A DNA stretch of 12,601 nt from E44-bin32 sp034430615 (GTDB lineage Bacteria > Chloroflexota > Anaerolineae > Anaerolineales > E44-bin32), in NCBI GenBank assembly GCA_034430615.1, contig DAOUEJ010000061.1, positions 1 to 12,601 of the forward strand, given 5' to 3'. Of this stretch, positions 6,608 to 12,601 are shown in pieces. How positions within the stretch are numbered: position 1 is the first letter of the stretch; every line of letters starts with the position of its first letter. The notes under the pieces were generated by a model. The model ran no database searches, was not told the origin of the DNA, and saw only the letters and a program-made list of their open reading frames with translations. Position numbers and translations under genes: made by a program.

Positions 6608-7678
6608 ATGCGCAAATCAATGGGATTGGGAGTGAGTCTCGTACTTATCGGTGTGCTCACGGCGTGCAACCTGCCGTCCCGGGCCGATGCGGATGCTGTG
6701 GCCACCTCGGTCGCAGCGACTCTCACCGCCGGTGCCCCTCCGGCAGCAACGGCACTCCCCGCGAGCGCTACCCCGGAACCAGCGCCACTTGATGGCTCTG
6801 TCTCCGGCAAGGTTTGCTTTCCCTCGGAGCCGCCGCTACCCGAGATGACTCTCTTCTTTGAGAACTCCGTCAGCAACGAGATCATCAGCCTCCCTCACAC
6901 CGACGGCACGGGTGTCTATGCACTCGATCTCCCACCGGGGAACTACATTGCCTACGCCTGGCGCCCTGGCGAGAGCCCACTCGGAGGGTCCTACTCACAA
7001 GCTGTTCCCTGCGGACTCACCGTCAACTGCACCGATCATAGTTTGCTGCCTTTCGATGTGCTGCCCGGGGAAACCACGCCCGACATCGACCTCTGCGACT
7101 GGTACGGACAACCCGGCGATGTCCCTGTCCCACCCGGGGTGCAGCTCGCACCACTGCCCACGGCAACCGCCACGCCTCCACCTGGCGGGATCTCCTTCAA
7201 CTGCGATGGCATGTATCAGCGGGTTCGGCTTGCCGACTCGGGCGCAACCGGAAAGACCATCTCGGTGGATAACTGGAACGGGACCACCTGGGTCAATGTG
7301 TGGAACACATCCGGGGGTGATCCCAACCTGCGCCAGGTTACAGACGACTCAGGATACTACACATTCGGGGAATGCCAGAAGCTGCTTGTCGTTGTTTTTC
7401 GCAACTCGAATCCCCAGGTCACACTCGAGCTGACGATTCATAAATGGAACGGTACCGGCTTGAACCAGGTCTACGCTAACGCCGGCGATTACGGGGAATG
7501 GGTCAAGATCGACAACCGGGTGCAGTTCAAGGAAGCCAGCAAGCTGGGGACGGTGAATAACGGCCCGTTAGGACCCTGCGAATGGATGACCCTGGAGCAT
7601 ACCTGGGATGGGAGTGCATTTAATCAAACGGGTTCAAACCTCGAGACGATCCCGAACTGCGTGGTGACCGTTCCCTAG
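6608..7678 (+). CDS. Lipoprotein with carboxypeptidase-regulatory-like domain and W-[ND]-G repeat domain
   Basis: A 356-aa predicted surface lipoprotein. The signal peptide ends in L-T-A-C with lipidated Cys20, followed by an Ala/Thr/Pro-rich linker (to about residue 60) of the kind common in Chloroflexi lipoproteins. Residues 64-165 resemble a carboxypeptidase-regulatory-like beta domain (G-S-V-S-G-K-V-C-F, then Y-A-L-D-L-P-P-G-N-Y). A second Pro/Thr linker (180-194) leads to a C-terminal domain with three spaced copies of a W-[ND]-G motif: W223-N-G, W280-N-G and W333-D-G. Cysteines at 70, 135, 141, 163, 199, 256, 324 and 351 suggest disulfides. CAGGAG at 6595-6600 supports the start; a frame running back into the mutase gene is rejected. 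There is no terminator between the mutase stop and this gene 53 bases later, so read-through is likely. The function is unknown. Confidence 0.8.
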   Translation: MRKSMGLGVSLVLIGVLTACNLPSRADADAVATSVAATLTAGAPPAATALPASATPEPAPLDGSVSGKVCFPSEPPLPEMTLFFENSVSNEIISLPHTDGTGVYALDLPPGNYIAYAWRPGESPLGGSYSQAVPCGLTVNCTDHSLLPFDVLPGETTPDIDLCDWYGQPGDVPVPPGVQLAPLPTATATPPPGGISFNCDGMYQRVRLADSGATGKTISVDNWNGTTWVNVWNTSGGDPNLRQVTDDSGYYTFGECQKLLVVVFRNSNPQVTLELTIHKWNGTGLNQVYANAGDYGEWVKIDNRVQFKEASKLGTVNNGPLGPCEWMTLEHTWDGSAFNQTGSNLETIPNCVVTVP

Positions 7679-7709
7679 TGCCCAGCTACGGACCCAAAGT
7701 CTGAATCGC

Positions 7710-7748
7710 AGCGGGGCACGGCTCAGCCATGCCCCGCTTGGTCTTTTC
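7710..7748 (+). terminator. Rho-independent terminator after the lipoprotein gene
   Basis: AGCGGGGCA (7710-7718) pairs perfectly with TGCCCCGCT (7730-7738). The loop itself can form GGC-TCA-GCC. The run TGGTCTTTT follows. The position, 32 bases past the stop at 7678, fits termination of the mutase-lipoprotein transcript. Confidence 0.75.
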
Positions 7749-7781
7749 CCGCAGTATTGCATTTCGTGGTCGCCTGGTTCA

Positions 7782-8018
7782 TTACCCCTTACCGAAGTAG
7801 GTAAGCGCCGTCTCCAGTAACTTACCAGTGTGGAAAACAAAGGTGGCTCGGGCGCTAGGTGGGAGACGCCCGAGGAACGAGTCGATCTCGTGCTCAGGGT
7901 CTTCCATGGGTGATTGCGTGCAATTGCGCAACCAATCGAGTGCATTTCCCTGATACGGATCAGGAAGCGCATTCAACCTCTCCATAATTGCAGCAGCTCC
8001 GACTTGGTACTCAGTCAT
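7782..8018 (-). CDS. Hypothetical 78-aa protein
   Basis: A small soluble protein that I do not recognise. It begins M-T-E-Y-Q-V-G-A-A-A-I-M-E-R-L-N and looks mostly helical. A central acidic stretch (P-M-E-D-P-E-H-E-I-D) leads into R-L-P-P-S-A-R-A-T-F and a hydrophobic C-terminal helix. There is no signal peptide, membrane segment or metal-binding motif; it has a single Cys. GGAGGAG eight bases upstream of the ATG is the main support for its being real. Other frames over the same bases have no such signal. It is divergent from the radical SAM gene and converges with the lipoprotein gene, whose terminator lies between them. It could be a small regulator or an adaptor, but nothing shows which. 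Confidence 0.55.
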   Translation of the reverse strand: MTEYQVGAAAIMERLNALPDPYQGNALDWLRNCTQSPMEDPEHEIDSFLGRLPPSARATFVFHTGKLLETALTYFGKG

Positions 8019-8126
8019 AGCAGACTCTCCTCCAGGGTATATCAGGCCGTACCGCGATCAATGATGCAAGGTTCAGACCAGATGCCCACTCTGCCTATTG
8101 CTCTGCTACACCTGTAACGAATCGTC

Positions 8127-8135
8127 TGCTATGAT
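8127..8135 (+). promoter_or_regulatory. Extended -10 promoter placing the transcript start at the radical SAM start codon
   Basis: TGC followed by TATGAT (8130-8135) makes an extended -10 element. If its last base is -7, +1 falls on the A of the ATG at 8142. No ribosome-binding site precedes that ATG, which fits a leaderless mRNA. No -35 is seen at 16-18 bases. Confidence 0.45.
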
Positions 8136-8141
8136 CGTGAC

Positions 8142-9053
8142 ATGGCCGGATTTGAAGCTGCCTATCGCAAGCTCCATCGCGCCGGCGAGCTCACCATGCG
8201 GGCCCAGCTCGCTCGATCACATGAGGCTGCCTGCGATCTGTGTGCCCGAGAATGCGGTGTGGACCGCGCTGAAAAGACTGGGGCATGCCAGACAAGATTG
8301 CAAGCCTTTATCGCATCCTATGGCCCGCACCACGGTGAGGAAAATCCGCTCCGCGGCTGGCGCGGATCAGGGACGATCTTCTTTTCTTTCTGCAACCTGC
8401 GCTGTGTTTACTGCCAGAACCATGACATCAGCCAAGCTCCTGCGGGACATCAGGCGTCCGCGCAGGAACTGGCGGCCATCATGCTATCTCTACAGGGAAT
8501 GGGTTGTCACAACATCAACCTCGTCTCACCTTCACATGTTGTTGCCGAAATCCTTGCGGCCCTGGTCCTGGCAGCAGAAGGAGGGCTGCATCTGCCACTT
8601 GTCTATAATAGCGGCGGATATGACTCCCTCACGGCACTGCAACTCCTGGATGGTGTGGTCGACATCTACATGCCCGATATGAAGTACGGGGAGGCCAGCG
8701 CAGCCCGCAAGCTCTCCAAGATCCAACACTATCCCATCGTAAATCAGCGCGCCGTGCTTGAGATGTTCCGCCAGGTGGGAGATCTGCAGATTGATGAGCA
8801 GGGGCTTGCAAAGCGCGGATTGCTTGTGCGTCACCTGGTCTTGCCCCACGGGCTGGCCGGGACGCGCAAGGTAGTGGAATTTCTCGCTCATGAGATCTCG
8901 CGTGAGACCTACGTGAACTTGATGGACCAGTACCGGCCAGCCTACCATGCATCAAGTTATCCCCAGATCAACCGAACGCTTACGGGGGCGGAATACGAGG
9001 CCGCGATCCGCTTCGCTCGTCAGGCTGGACTGCACCGTTTCGATCACTGTTGA
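8142..9053 (+). CDS. Radical SAM protein, PflX type (COG1313, pyruvate-formate-lyase-activating-enzyme-like)
   Basis: A 303-aa radical SAM enzyme. The [4Fe-4S]/SAM motif C-x3-C-x2-C is F-C-N-L-R-C-V-Y-C at Cys84, Cys88 and Cys91. It is preceded by G-S-G-T-I-F-F-S and followed by Q-N-H-D-I-S, as in PflA-like activases. A second Cys group lies upstream: C31-D-L-C34-A-R-E-C38 and C49. This is the conserved N-terminal cluster of COG1313 proteins and probably binds another metal or Fe-S centre. S-P-S-H-V-V and Y-N-S-G-G-Y-D (SAM-contact region) and D-I-Y-M-P-D-M-K-Y are also family hallmarks. The substrate of this branch is not established. No glycyl-radical enzyme is adjacent, so a PFL-activase role should not be assumed. 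The start at 8142 gives the N-terminal helix typical of homologues. The gene is monocistronic, with the group II intron downstream on the opposite strand. Confidence 0.88.
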   Translation: MAGFEAAYRKLHRAGELTMRAQLARSHEAACDLCARECGVDRAEKTGACQTRLQAFIASYGPHHGEENPLRGWRGSGTIFFSFCNLRCVYCQNHDISQAPAGHQASAQELAAIMLSLQGMGCHNINLVSPSHVVAEILAALVLAAEGGLHLPLVYNSGGYDSLTALQLLDGVVDIYMPDMKYGEASAARKLSKIQHYPIVNQRAVLEMFRQVGDLQIDEQGLAKRGLLVRHLVLPHGLAGTRKVVEFLAHEISRETYVNLMDQYRPAYHASSYPQINRTLTGAEYEAAIRFARQAGLHRFDHC

Positions 9054-9089
9054 TCCATTGAGGCAACGATACAGGTCCGTCCCGTAATC

Positions 9090-9124
9090 GGGATAGGGGG
9101 GAGCCTCGCGGCTTCCCCCCTCCC
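9090..9124 (-). ncRNA. Group II intron domain VI with bulged branch-point adenosine
   Basis: On the minus strand GGGA pairs with TCCC, then GGGGGG with CCCCCC, then AGCC with GGCT, capped by a GCGA tetraloop. The 3' strand carries a TA bulge whose A (9094) lies eight bases from the 3' end at 9087. That is the canonical place for the branch-point adenosine. Confidence 0.65.
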
Positions 9125-9127
9125 ACA

Positions 9128-9183
9128 CCACCGGACACACCGCACCTGCGGTGGGTGCAGGTGTGCGGGTCCGCATCCGGCGG
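9128..9183 (-). ncRNA. Group II intron domain V with an inserted hairpin
   Basis: On the minus strand CCGCCGGA (9183-9176) pairs with TCCGGTGG (9135-9128). These 8 bp include the G-U wobble beside a C-G-C catalytic triad (9182-9180). TGCG-GACC-CGCA (9175-9164) forms the upper stem-loop. A normal domain V has a 2-nt bulge between the upper stem and the descending strand. Here there are 28 nt (9163-9136), containing CACCTGC/GCAGGTG as a perfect 7-bp hairpin. Confidence 0.65.
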
Positions 9184-9826
9184 TTCGTCAAGCATAACGC
9201 AGTGAACCATAGCTCTACGTCGGATGTTCCTTTGTCTCGTGCCGGAGACAGCTCGGCCCTCAGGGAAGATCCCGACGGCTTCACCGCCTTCGCCCTCCCT
9301 ACAGGTCCCCTATCCGGGGAAGTATGCCTTCTATGCTCATCTCTCGAACTGCTCAAAGTACTTATCCCGCTTGACGTTCGGCCCTTCGCCCTGTAAACAG
9401 GTTTCCCTACTCGCCGTGAGTGGTCGTCGCTCCACTGACTACTATGGCCTCTGCTGACTTCTGCGCCGCGCTCAAGGACCTCTCGATCCTCTCAGTCCCT
9501 ATGGGGACACGACGCAGACCTCCCCGGATAAGAGCGTTGACTTTCTCTGCATACCATCCTGGCACAGGGCATCCGCCCCATTTACTGCTTTGGCCCTTGA
9601 TCACATCGGGCTTCGTTGTTATTCGCCAACTCGCCCGGCCTCACAGCCTCAGATGGGGTTTGTGTCCCTCGGGTCGCAGATTTGCCTACGGCTTCCTTCA
9701 GACCCCGTCTCACGGCGACGCCCTTGCCCTCAGCTATCGGTTGGCCTGCACTGTGCGCAGGCACAGGGTGTGATCAACCTCCGTAGGAGACTTTCACTCC
9801 CCAGTCAACGCCCATGCCGGGCGTAC

Positions 9827-9863
9827 AAAAGTAAGCGCCGGCGTGGGTGCACGCCGGCGCCTT
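9827..9863 (-). terminator. Rho-independent terminator of the dnaE-pfk operon, also the intron's 5' exon
   Basis: On the minus strand GCGCCGGCGTG and CACGCCGGCGC form a perfect 11-bp stem (9860-9850 with 9845-9835) around a CACC loop. CTTACTTTT follows, reaching the first base of the group II intron. It lies 22 bases past the stop of the PPi-type phosphofructokinase gene. Confidence 0.8.
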
Positions 9864-9885
9864 GATTAACTCATGCACATTAGAA

Positions 9886-11034
9886 TCAAGAGAGGAACAT
9901 CGGCATGCCCTCGATCTTCCGGATCCTGGGGCGGTAGTTCTCAGAATCGTAGAGAGCAGCCACGTCTACGCGTTTCACCCCCTCACGTGTCAGGGTCAAT
10001 GGAACATGTGTATACAATCCATTGCGAAGTGCGACCATGCCGCCGGTCGTCCCGCTTACAGCAAGATCAGCGGCCATCGTGGCGTAGTTGAAGGCGACCA
10101 TTAAGTCTAACGAATCCGGGCTTCCCGATCGCATCAGGTATGCCACCTGCTGGTAGATTATGTTCTCACCTGTCGATTCGCGGATCAAGTCTCCCAGGAC
10201 AGCGCCCACGCCACCGAGCTTTTTGTGGCCAAAGGCATCTTCCCGGCCACGCAAGACCATATCGCCACCCAGCGTTGTAGCCCCCTCCGAGATCGTCATC
10301 ATGGCATAGTTGCTCGGGTTGTTGGCCTTATCCTCGATCAGGAAGCGGGCGACCAGCTCGGGATCGAAGGGCACCTCGGTAATCAAAGCCCGATCAACCC
10401 CGGCCAGGTAGGCTGCGACGAGCGATGTCTCCCCGCTGTAGCGCCCAAAGAGCTCGATGATCGCAATGCGCTCGTGGGAGCCTGCGCTCGTTCGCAGGTT
10501 ATGGATGAAACCCACGCTGCGAGTGACTGCAGTCGAGAACCCAATGCAGTAATCCGTTCCATAGACATCGTTATCCATCGTCTTCGGGATGGCAACGACC
10601 GGGATGCCCTCATCGTGGAGGCGTAGGGCATAGGAAAGCGTATCATCACCCCCGATCGGAATCAGTGTATCGATGCCCAATTTCTCAATCACGCGCAGGA
10701 CATGCGGTGTGAAATCTTGATCTCCATCGCCTTCGATCTGATCTCGCAGGAAGCCCGGGACCCGGTCCAGGTGGACCTTGCTGGGATTGGTACGGGAGGT
10801 ATGCAGGAATGTACCGCCGGTCCGATCAATCGTGCGCACGCGCTGGAAATCGAGATTTTCGGAATTCGCAGCGATCGATTCAGCACTATCGGGTTCGCAT
10901 TCGAGCAGCCCCGCCCAGCCTTTACGGATGCCGAGCACTTGATGCCCGTCATCCAGAACTCGGGTGACGACAGCCTTGATGCATGGATTTAATCCGGGGA
11001 CGTCCCCGCCTCCGGTCAGGATCCCGATCCTCAT
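9886..11034 (-). CDS. 6-phosphofructokinase, PPi-dependent signature
   Basis: A 382-aa PfkA-superfamily enzyme phosphorylating fructose 6-phosphate at C1 in the cytosol. The N-terminal loop is G-I-L-T-G-G-G-D-V-P-G-L-N (4-16). The phosphoryl-donor site reads I-G-G-D130-D131-T and the catalytic loop is P-K151-T-M-D154-N-D156, where Asp154 is the equivalent of the catalytic base. In this superfamily Gly104 (E. coli numbering) allows ATP. Asp in that place together with Lys in the P-K-T-x-D-N-D loop marks pyrophosphate-dependent enzymes, which are reversible. Both PPi-type residues are present, so a PPi donor is likely; this remains an inference from signature residues. At 382 aa it is longer than the ATP-type neighbour (323 aa). 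AGGAG lies nine bases upstream of the ATG. It follows that neighbour by 39 bases and ends at a strong terminator. Confidence 0.9.
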   Translation of the reverse strand: MRIGILTGGGDVPGLNPCIKAVVTRVLDDGHQVLGIRKGWAGLLECEPDSAESIAANSENLDFQRVRTIDRTGGTFLHTSRTNPSKVHLDRVPGFLRDQIEGDGDQDFTPHVLRVIEKLGIDTLIPIGGDDTLSYALRLHDEGIPVVAIPKTMDNDVYGTDYCIGFSTAVTRSVGFIHNLRTSAGSHERIAIIELFGRYSGETSLVAAYLAGVDRALITEVPFDPELVARFLIEDKANNPSNYAMMTISEGATTLGGDMVLRGREDAFGHKKLGGVGAVLGDLIRESTGENIIYQQVAYLMRSGSPDSLDLMVAFNYATMAADLAVSGTTGGMVALRNGLYTHVPLTLTREGVKRVDVAALYDSENYRPRIRKIEGMPMFLS

Positions 11035-11073
11035 CTGATTTTCTCTCCTGGTTCAGGGGTTTTTCGAACCAAA

Positions 11074-12045
11074 CTAACGCGCAAGGATATACGCCATATC
11101 GTAGAATTCGAGATTGACCTTGCGGGCTTTGCTGACAACTTCCTCCAGGTCGCGCAGCACCAGCGAGCGCCCCTCTAGGCCGACCATCTTACCTGTCTCA
11201 CCTGCCAGCAAAGCCTCCACCGCGCGTACGCCCATGCGCGTGGCAAGCATACGATCGAACGCGGAGGGAATACCACCCCGGGGGACATGCCCCAGGATGG
11301 TAACCCGGGTTTCAAAGCCTACTTCGCCTTCTTCCAGGGCTTGCTTGACTTGATCGGGGGTGTACGATGCTCCCTCAGCCATGATGATGATGGCATGCGT
11401 CTTTCCGCGCTTATACGCTTGCTCGATCCGCGTCGGTATCTCTTCCAGCGGGATCTCCTTTTCCGGGATGATCACCACTTCAGCCCCACAAATGACACCC
11501 GTGATGAGGGCCAGGTAGCCGCATTGCCGCCCCATTGTCACAACCAGAAAAGCCCGCTGATGTGAGGAGGCCGTGTCGCGTAGTTTGTCCACCGCCTCCA
11601 TCGTCGTGTTCAGTGCGGTATCGACGCCTAACGCCATATCTGTGCCCCAAATGTCGTTATCGATAGAGGCGGGTATGCCGATCGCCGGTACGCCCATCTC
11701 AGTCAGCACACGCGTGCCGCGCATCGTGCCATCCCCCCCGATGACAACCATCGCATCGATGCCCGATTCGTTCAGCTCGCGCAGGGCCTGGCGTTGACCT
11801 TTGGGTTCATGGAATTCGGGGCAGCGTGCCGTTCTTAGAAACGTGCCGCCCCTCTGTAATATCCCGCCAACATCCCGGGCGCGTAAGTTTTGCATCTCGC
11901 CCCGGATGAGGCCATCGAAACCCTCCTGGATCCCGATAACATCCAGCTCGTGATAAAGTGCAGACCGAACGGTCGCGCGTATACAGGGATTGATCCCAGG
12001 TGCATCACCACCCGATGTGAGCACTCCAAGTGTTTTGATTTTCAT
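11074..12045 (-). CDS. pfkA: 6-phosphofructokinase, ATP-dependent signature
   Basis: A 323-aa protein with the usual length of bacterial PfkA. It catalyses ATP-dependent phosphorylation of fructose 6-phosphate, the committed glycolytic step. Motifs are G-V-L-T-S-G-G-D-A-P-G-I-N (7-19), I-G-G-D105-G106-T at the ATP site, and the catalytic P-A126-S-I-D129-N-D131 loop with base Asp129. The Gly at the Gly104 position, and Ala in place of Lys in the catalytic loop, are the ATP-type combination. M-G-R-Q-C-G-Y and A-E-G-A-S fit the substrate-binding regions. The ATG overlaps the dnaE stop as ATGA, and a GAGG lies upstream within dnaE, so translational coupling is likely. The two phosphofructokinases share their fold and spacing but differ clearly in sequence, so this is an old duplication or separate acquisition, not a recent copy. 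Confidence 0.93.
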   Translation of the reverse strand: MKIKTLGVLTSGGDAPGINPCIRATVRSALYHELDVIGIQEGFDGLIRGEMQNLRARDVGGILQRGGTFLRTARCPEFHEPKGQRQALRELNESGIDAMVVIGGDGTMRGTRVLTEMGVPAIGIPASIDNDIWGTDMALGVDTALNTTMEAVDKLRDTASSHQRAFLVVTMGRQCGYLALITGVICGAEVVIIPEKEIPLEEIPTRIEQAYKRGKTHAIIIMAEGASYTPDQVKQALEEGEVGFETRVTILGHVPRGGIPSAFDRMLATRMGVRAVEALLAGETGKMVGLEGRSLVLRDLEEVVSKARKVNLEFYDMAYILAR

Positions 12046-12601
12046 TGGATCCTCAAGGGTTCTATGCGTATCGATCGCTCTCCGAGCAACTCCACAAGTT
12101 GAGCATGGAGCTCAGGACTATAACCGGTCGTTGAATGTGGAAAGTCCATATGATAACGCCGCGAGGCCTCAAAGAGAAGTAAGGCGAAGTGGTCCTCTCC
12201 GGGATAGGAATTCAGCAGTCCATGCACCCGGCGCAAGCGTCGGGCATCCCGCTTCCGGTCGCCGGTTGAATTGAGCATGATGGTAATCATGCGAACACCG
12301 ATCGAGGCCCCGCCCTCCTCCAGGACAACGGGTTTCTCATCTCGCATGATCCGCTCTGGATAACTTACGGAAGCAGGCTCCTCATCGGGGATGATCATCG
12401 CTGCCAGGGTAGGTGATGCATCGTTTTCCCGGGATTCCACCAACTGCTCTACGGCATGCACATCGGAGGCTGGCTTCTGGGTCACGGGCGGCAGCCCAGT
12501 ACCTTCTTCCGACGGGTTTTCGACGACTGGCCCTACACCAATGTCCAATGGCTCGTCTTCAACCAGTCGATCCACGAAGGCAGTCACAGGCTCTTCGGGT
12601 A
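12042..12601 (-). CDS. dnaE: DNA polymerase III alpha subunit, C-terminal end (partial)
   Basis: The frame is open to the right edge, so only the last 186 or so codons are present. The C-terminal 90 residues match the end of bacterial DnaE. They include D-A-R-R-L-R-R-V-H-G-L-L-N-S-Y-P-G-E-D-H-F, then M-D-F-P-H-S-T-T-G-Y, then P-E-L-H-A-Q-L-V-E-L-L-G. This is the small domain that follows the OB fold and contacts tau. Upstream is a long acidic, Pro/Glu-rich stretch of low conservation, probably a flexible linker. A GTG near the edge (12585-12587) is an internal codon and not a start, because the frame continues beyond it. The gene overlaps the next one by four bases. The polymerase active site lies outside the window. 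Confidence 0.85.
   Translation of the reverse strand, partial: PEEPVTAFVDRLVEDEPLDIGVGPVVENPSEEGTGLPPVTQKPASDVHAVEQLVESRENDASPTLAAMIIPDEEPASVSYPERIMRDEKPVVLEEGGASIGVRMITIMLNSTGDRKRDARRLRRVHGLLNSYPGEDHFALLLFEASRRYHMDFPHSTTGYSPELHAQLVELLGERSIRIEPLRIQ

Larger units (their letters stand above)
9087..9826 (-). mobile_element. ORF-less group II intron (class C-like), about 740 nt
   Basis: Read on the minus strand, the element starts at 9826 with GTACGCCCGGCATGGGCG, close to the GUGYG 5' consensus but with A at position 3. It ends at 9087 with TATCCCGAT, a 3' AY end. Inside are sequences I know from group II intron bodies, such as GTCTGAAGGAAGCC and CAGAAGTCAGCAGAGGCCAT, the latter usually lying just ahead of the reverse-transcriptase ORF. 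Domain V (9128-9183) and domain VI (9090-9124) fold as expected apart from an extra hairpin in V. The intron sits directly after a terminator stem and T run, the insertion preference of class C introns. No reverse transcriptase, YADD motif or maturase frame exists here; short frames on both strands look like translated RNA structure. Mobility or splicing would need a maturase in trans. The element fills the otherwise gene-free stretch 9054-9885. Confidence 0.75.

Noticed and set aside
9407..9604. A 65-codon minus-strand frame that looks like the region ahead of an intron-encoded reverse transcriptase
   Set aside because: It is the translated end of the intron's structured RNA, followed by stops. 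No reverse-transcriptase motif follows on either strand.
10996..11007. GGGGACGTCCCC perfect palindrome near the start of the PPi-type phosphofructokinase gene
   Set aside because: It is explained by the codons of the conserved G-G-D-V-P-G loop.
1..12601. CRISPR arrays, tRNA or rRNA genes, insertion-sequence transposases
   Set aside because: No regularly spaced repeats, no cloverleaf and no transposase motifs were found on reading both strands.

Overview
The window is high-GC bacterial DNA with densely packed genes on both strands. Standalone B12-dependent acyl-CoA mutase large subunits, Chloroflexi-style lipoproteins (a lipobox followed by an Ala/Thr/Pro-rich linker) and a dnaE-pfkA gene order suggest a Chloroflexota (Anaerolineae-like) organism. 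That assignment is inference; no rRNA or other phylogenetic marker is present.

Layout. Positions 1-115 hold the last 37 codons of an acyl-CoA mutase large subunit (+). A small lipoprotein (-) and an HI0933/BaiN-type flavoprotein (+) follow. Next come a chagasin-like (I42) protease-inhibitor lipoprotein (-), methylmalonyl-CoA epimerase (+), a YbaK-type tRNA-editing deacylase (-) and a small membrane protein (-). A complete second acyl-CoA mutase large subunit (+) carries Phe and Gln at the two positions that separate isobutyryl-CoA mutase from methylmalonyl-CoA mutase. After it lie a larger lipoprotein (+), a 78-aa unknown protein (-) and a PflX-type radical SAM protein (+). At the right end, on the minus strand, are the 3' end of dnaE, an ATP-type phosphofructokinase and a PPi-type phosphofructokinase, ending at a strong terminator hairpin.

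The roughly 830 bases between the radical SAM gene and the PPi-type phosphofructokinase gene contain no credible protein. They look like an ORF-less group II intron of about 740 nt on the minus strand. Its ends, domain V and domain VI can be drawn from the sequence, and it sits immediately downstream of the terminator hairpin, which is the class C habit. Domain V has an extra hairpin of about 26 nt where a 2-nt bulge is expected.

How the genes fit together. The two mutases and the epimerase point to B12-dependent branched-chain or propionate acyl-CoA metabolism; the B12-binding small subunit is not in the window. The two phosphofructokinases have opposite phosphoryl-donor signatures, which would allow both ATP-driven and reversible PPi-driven flux at the same glycolytic step. 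The other genes are housekeeping or envelope functions with no visible link to these.
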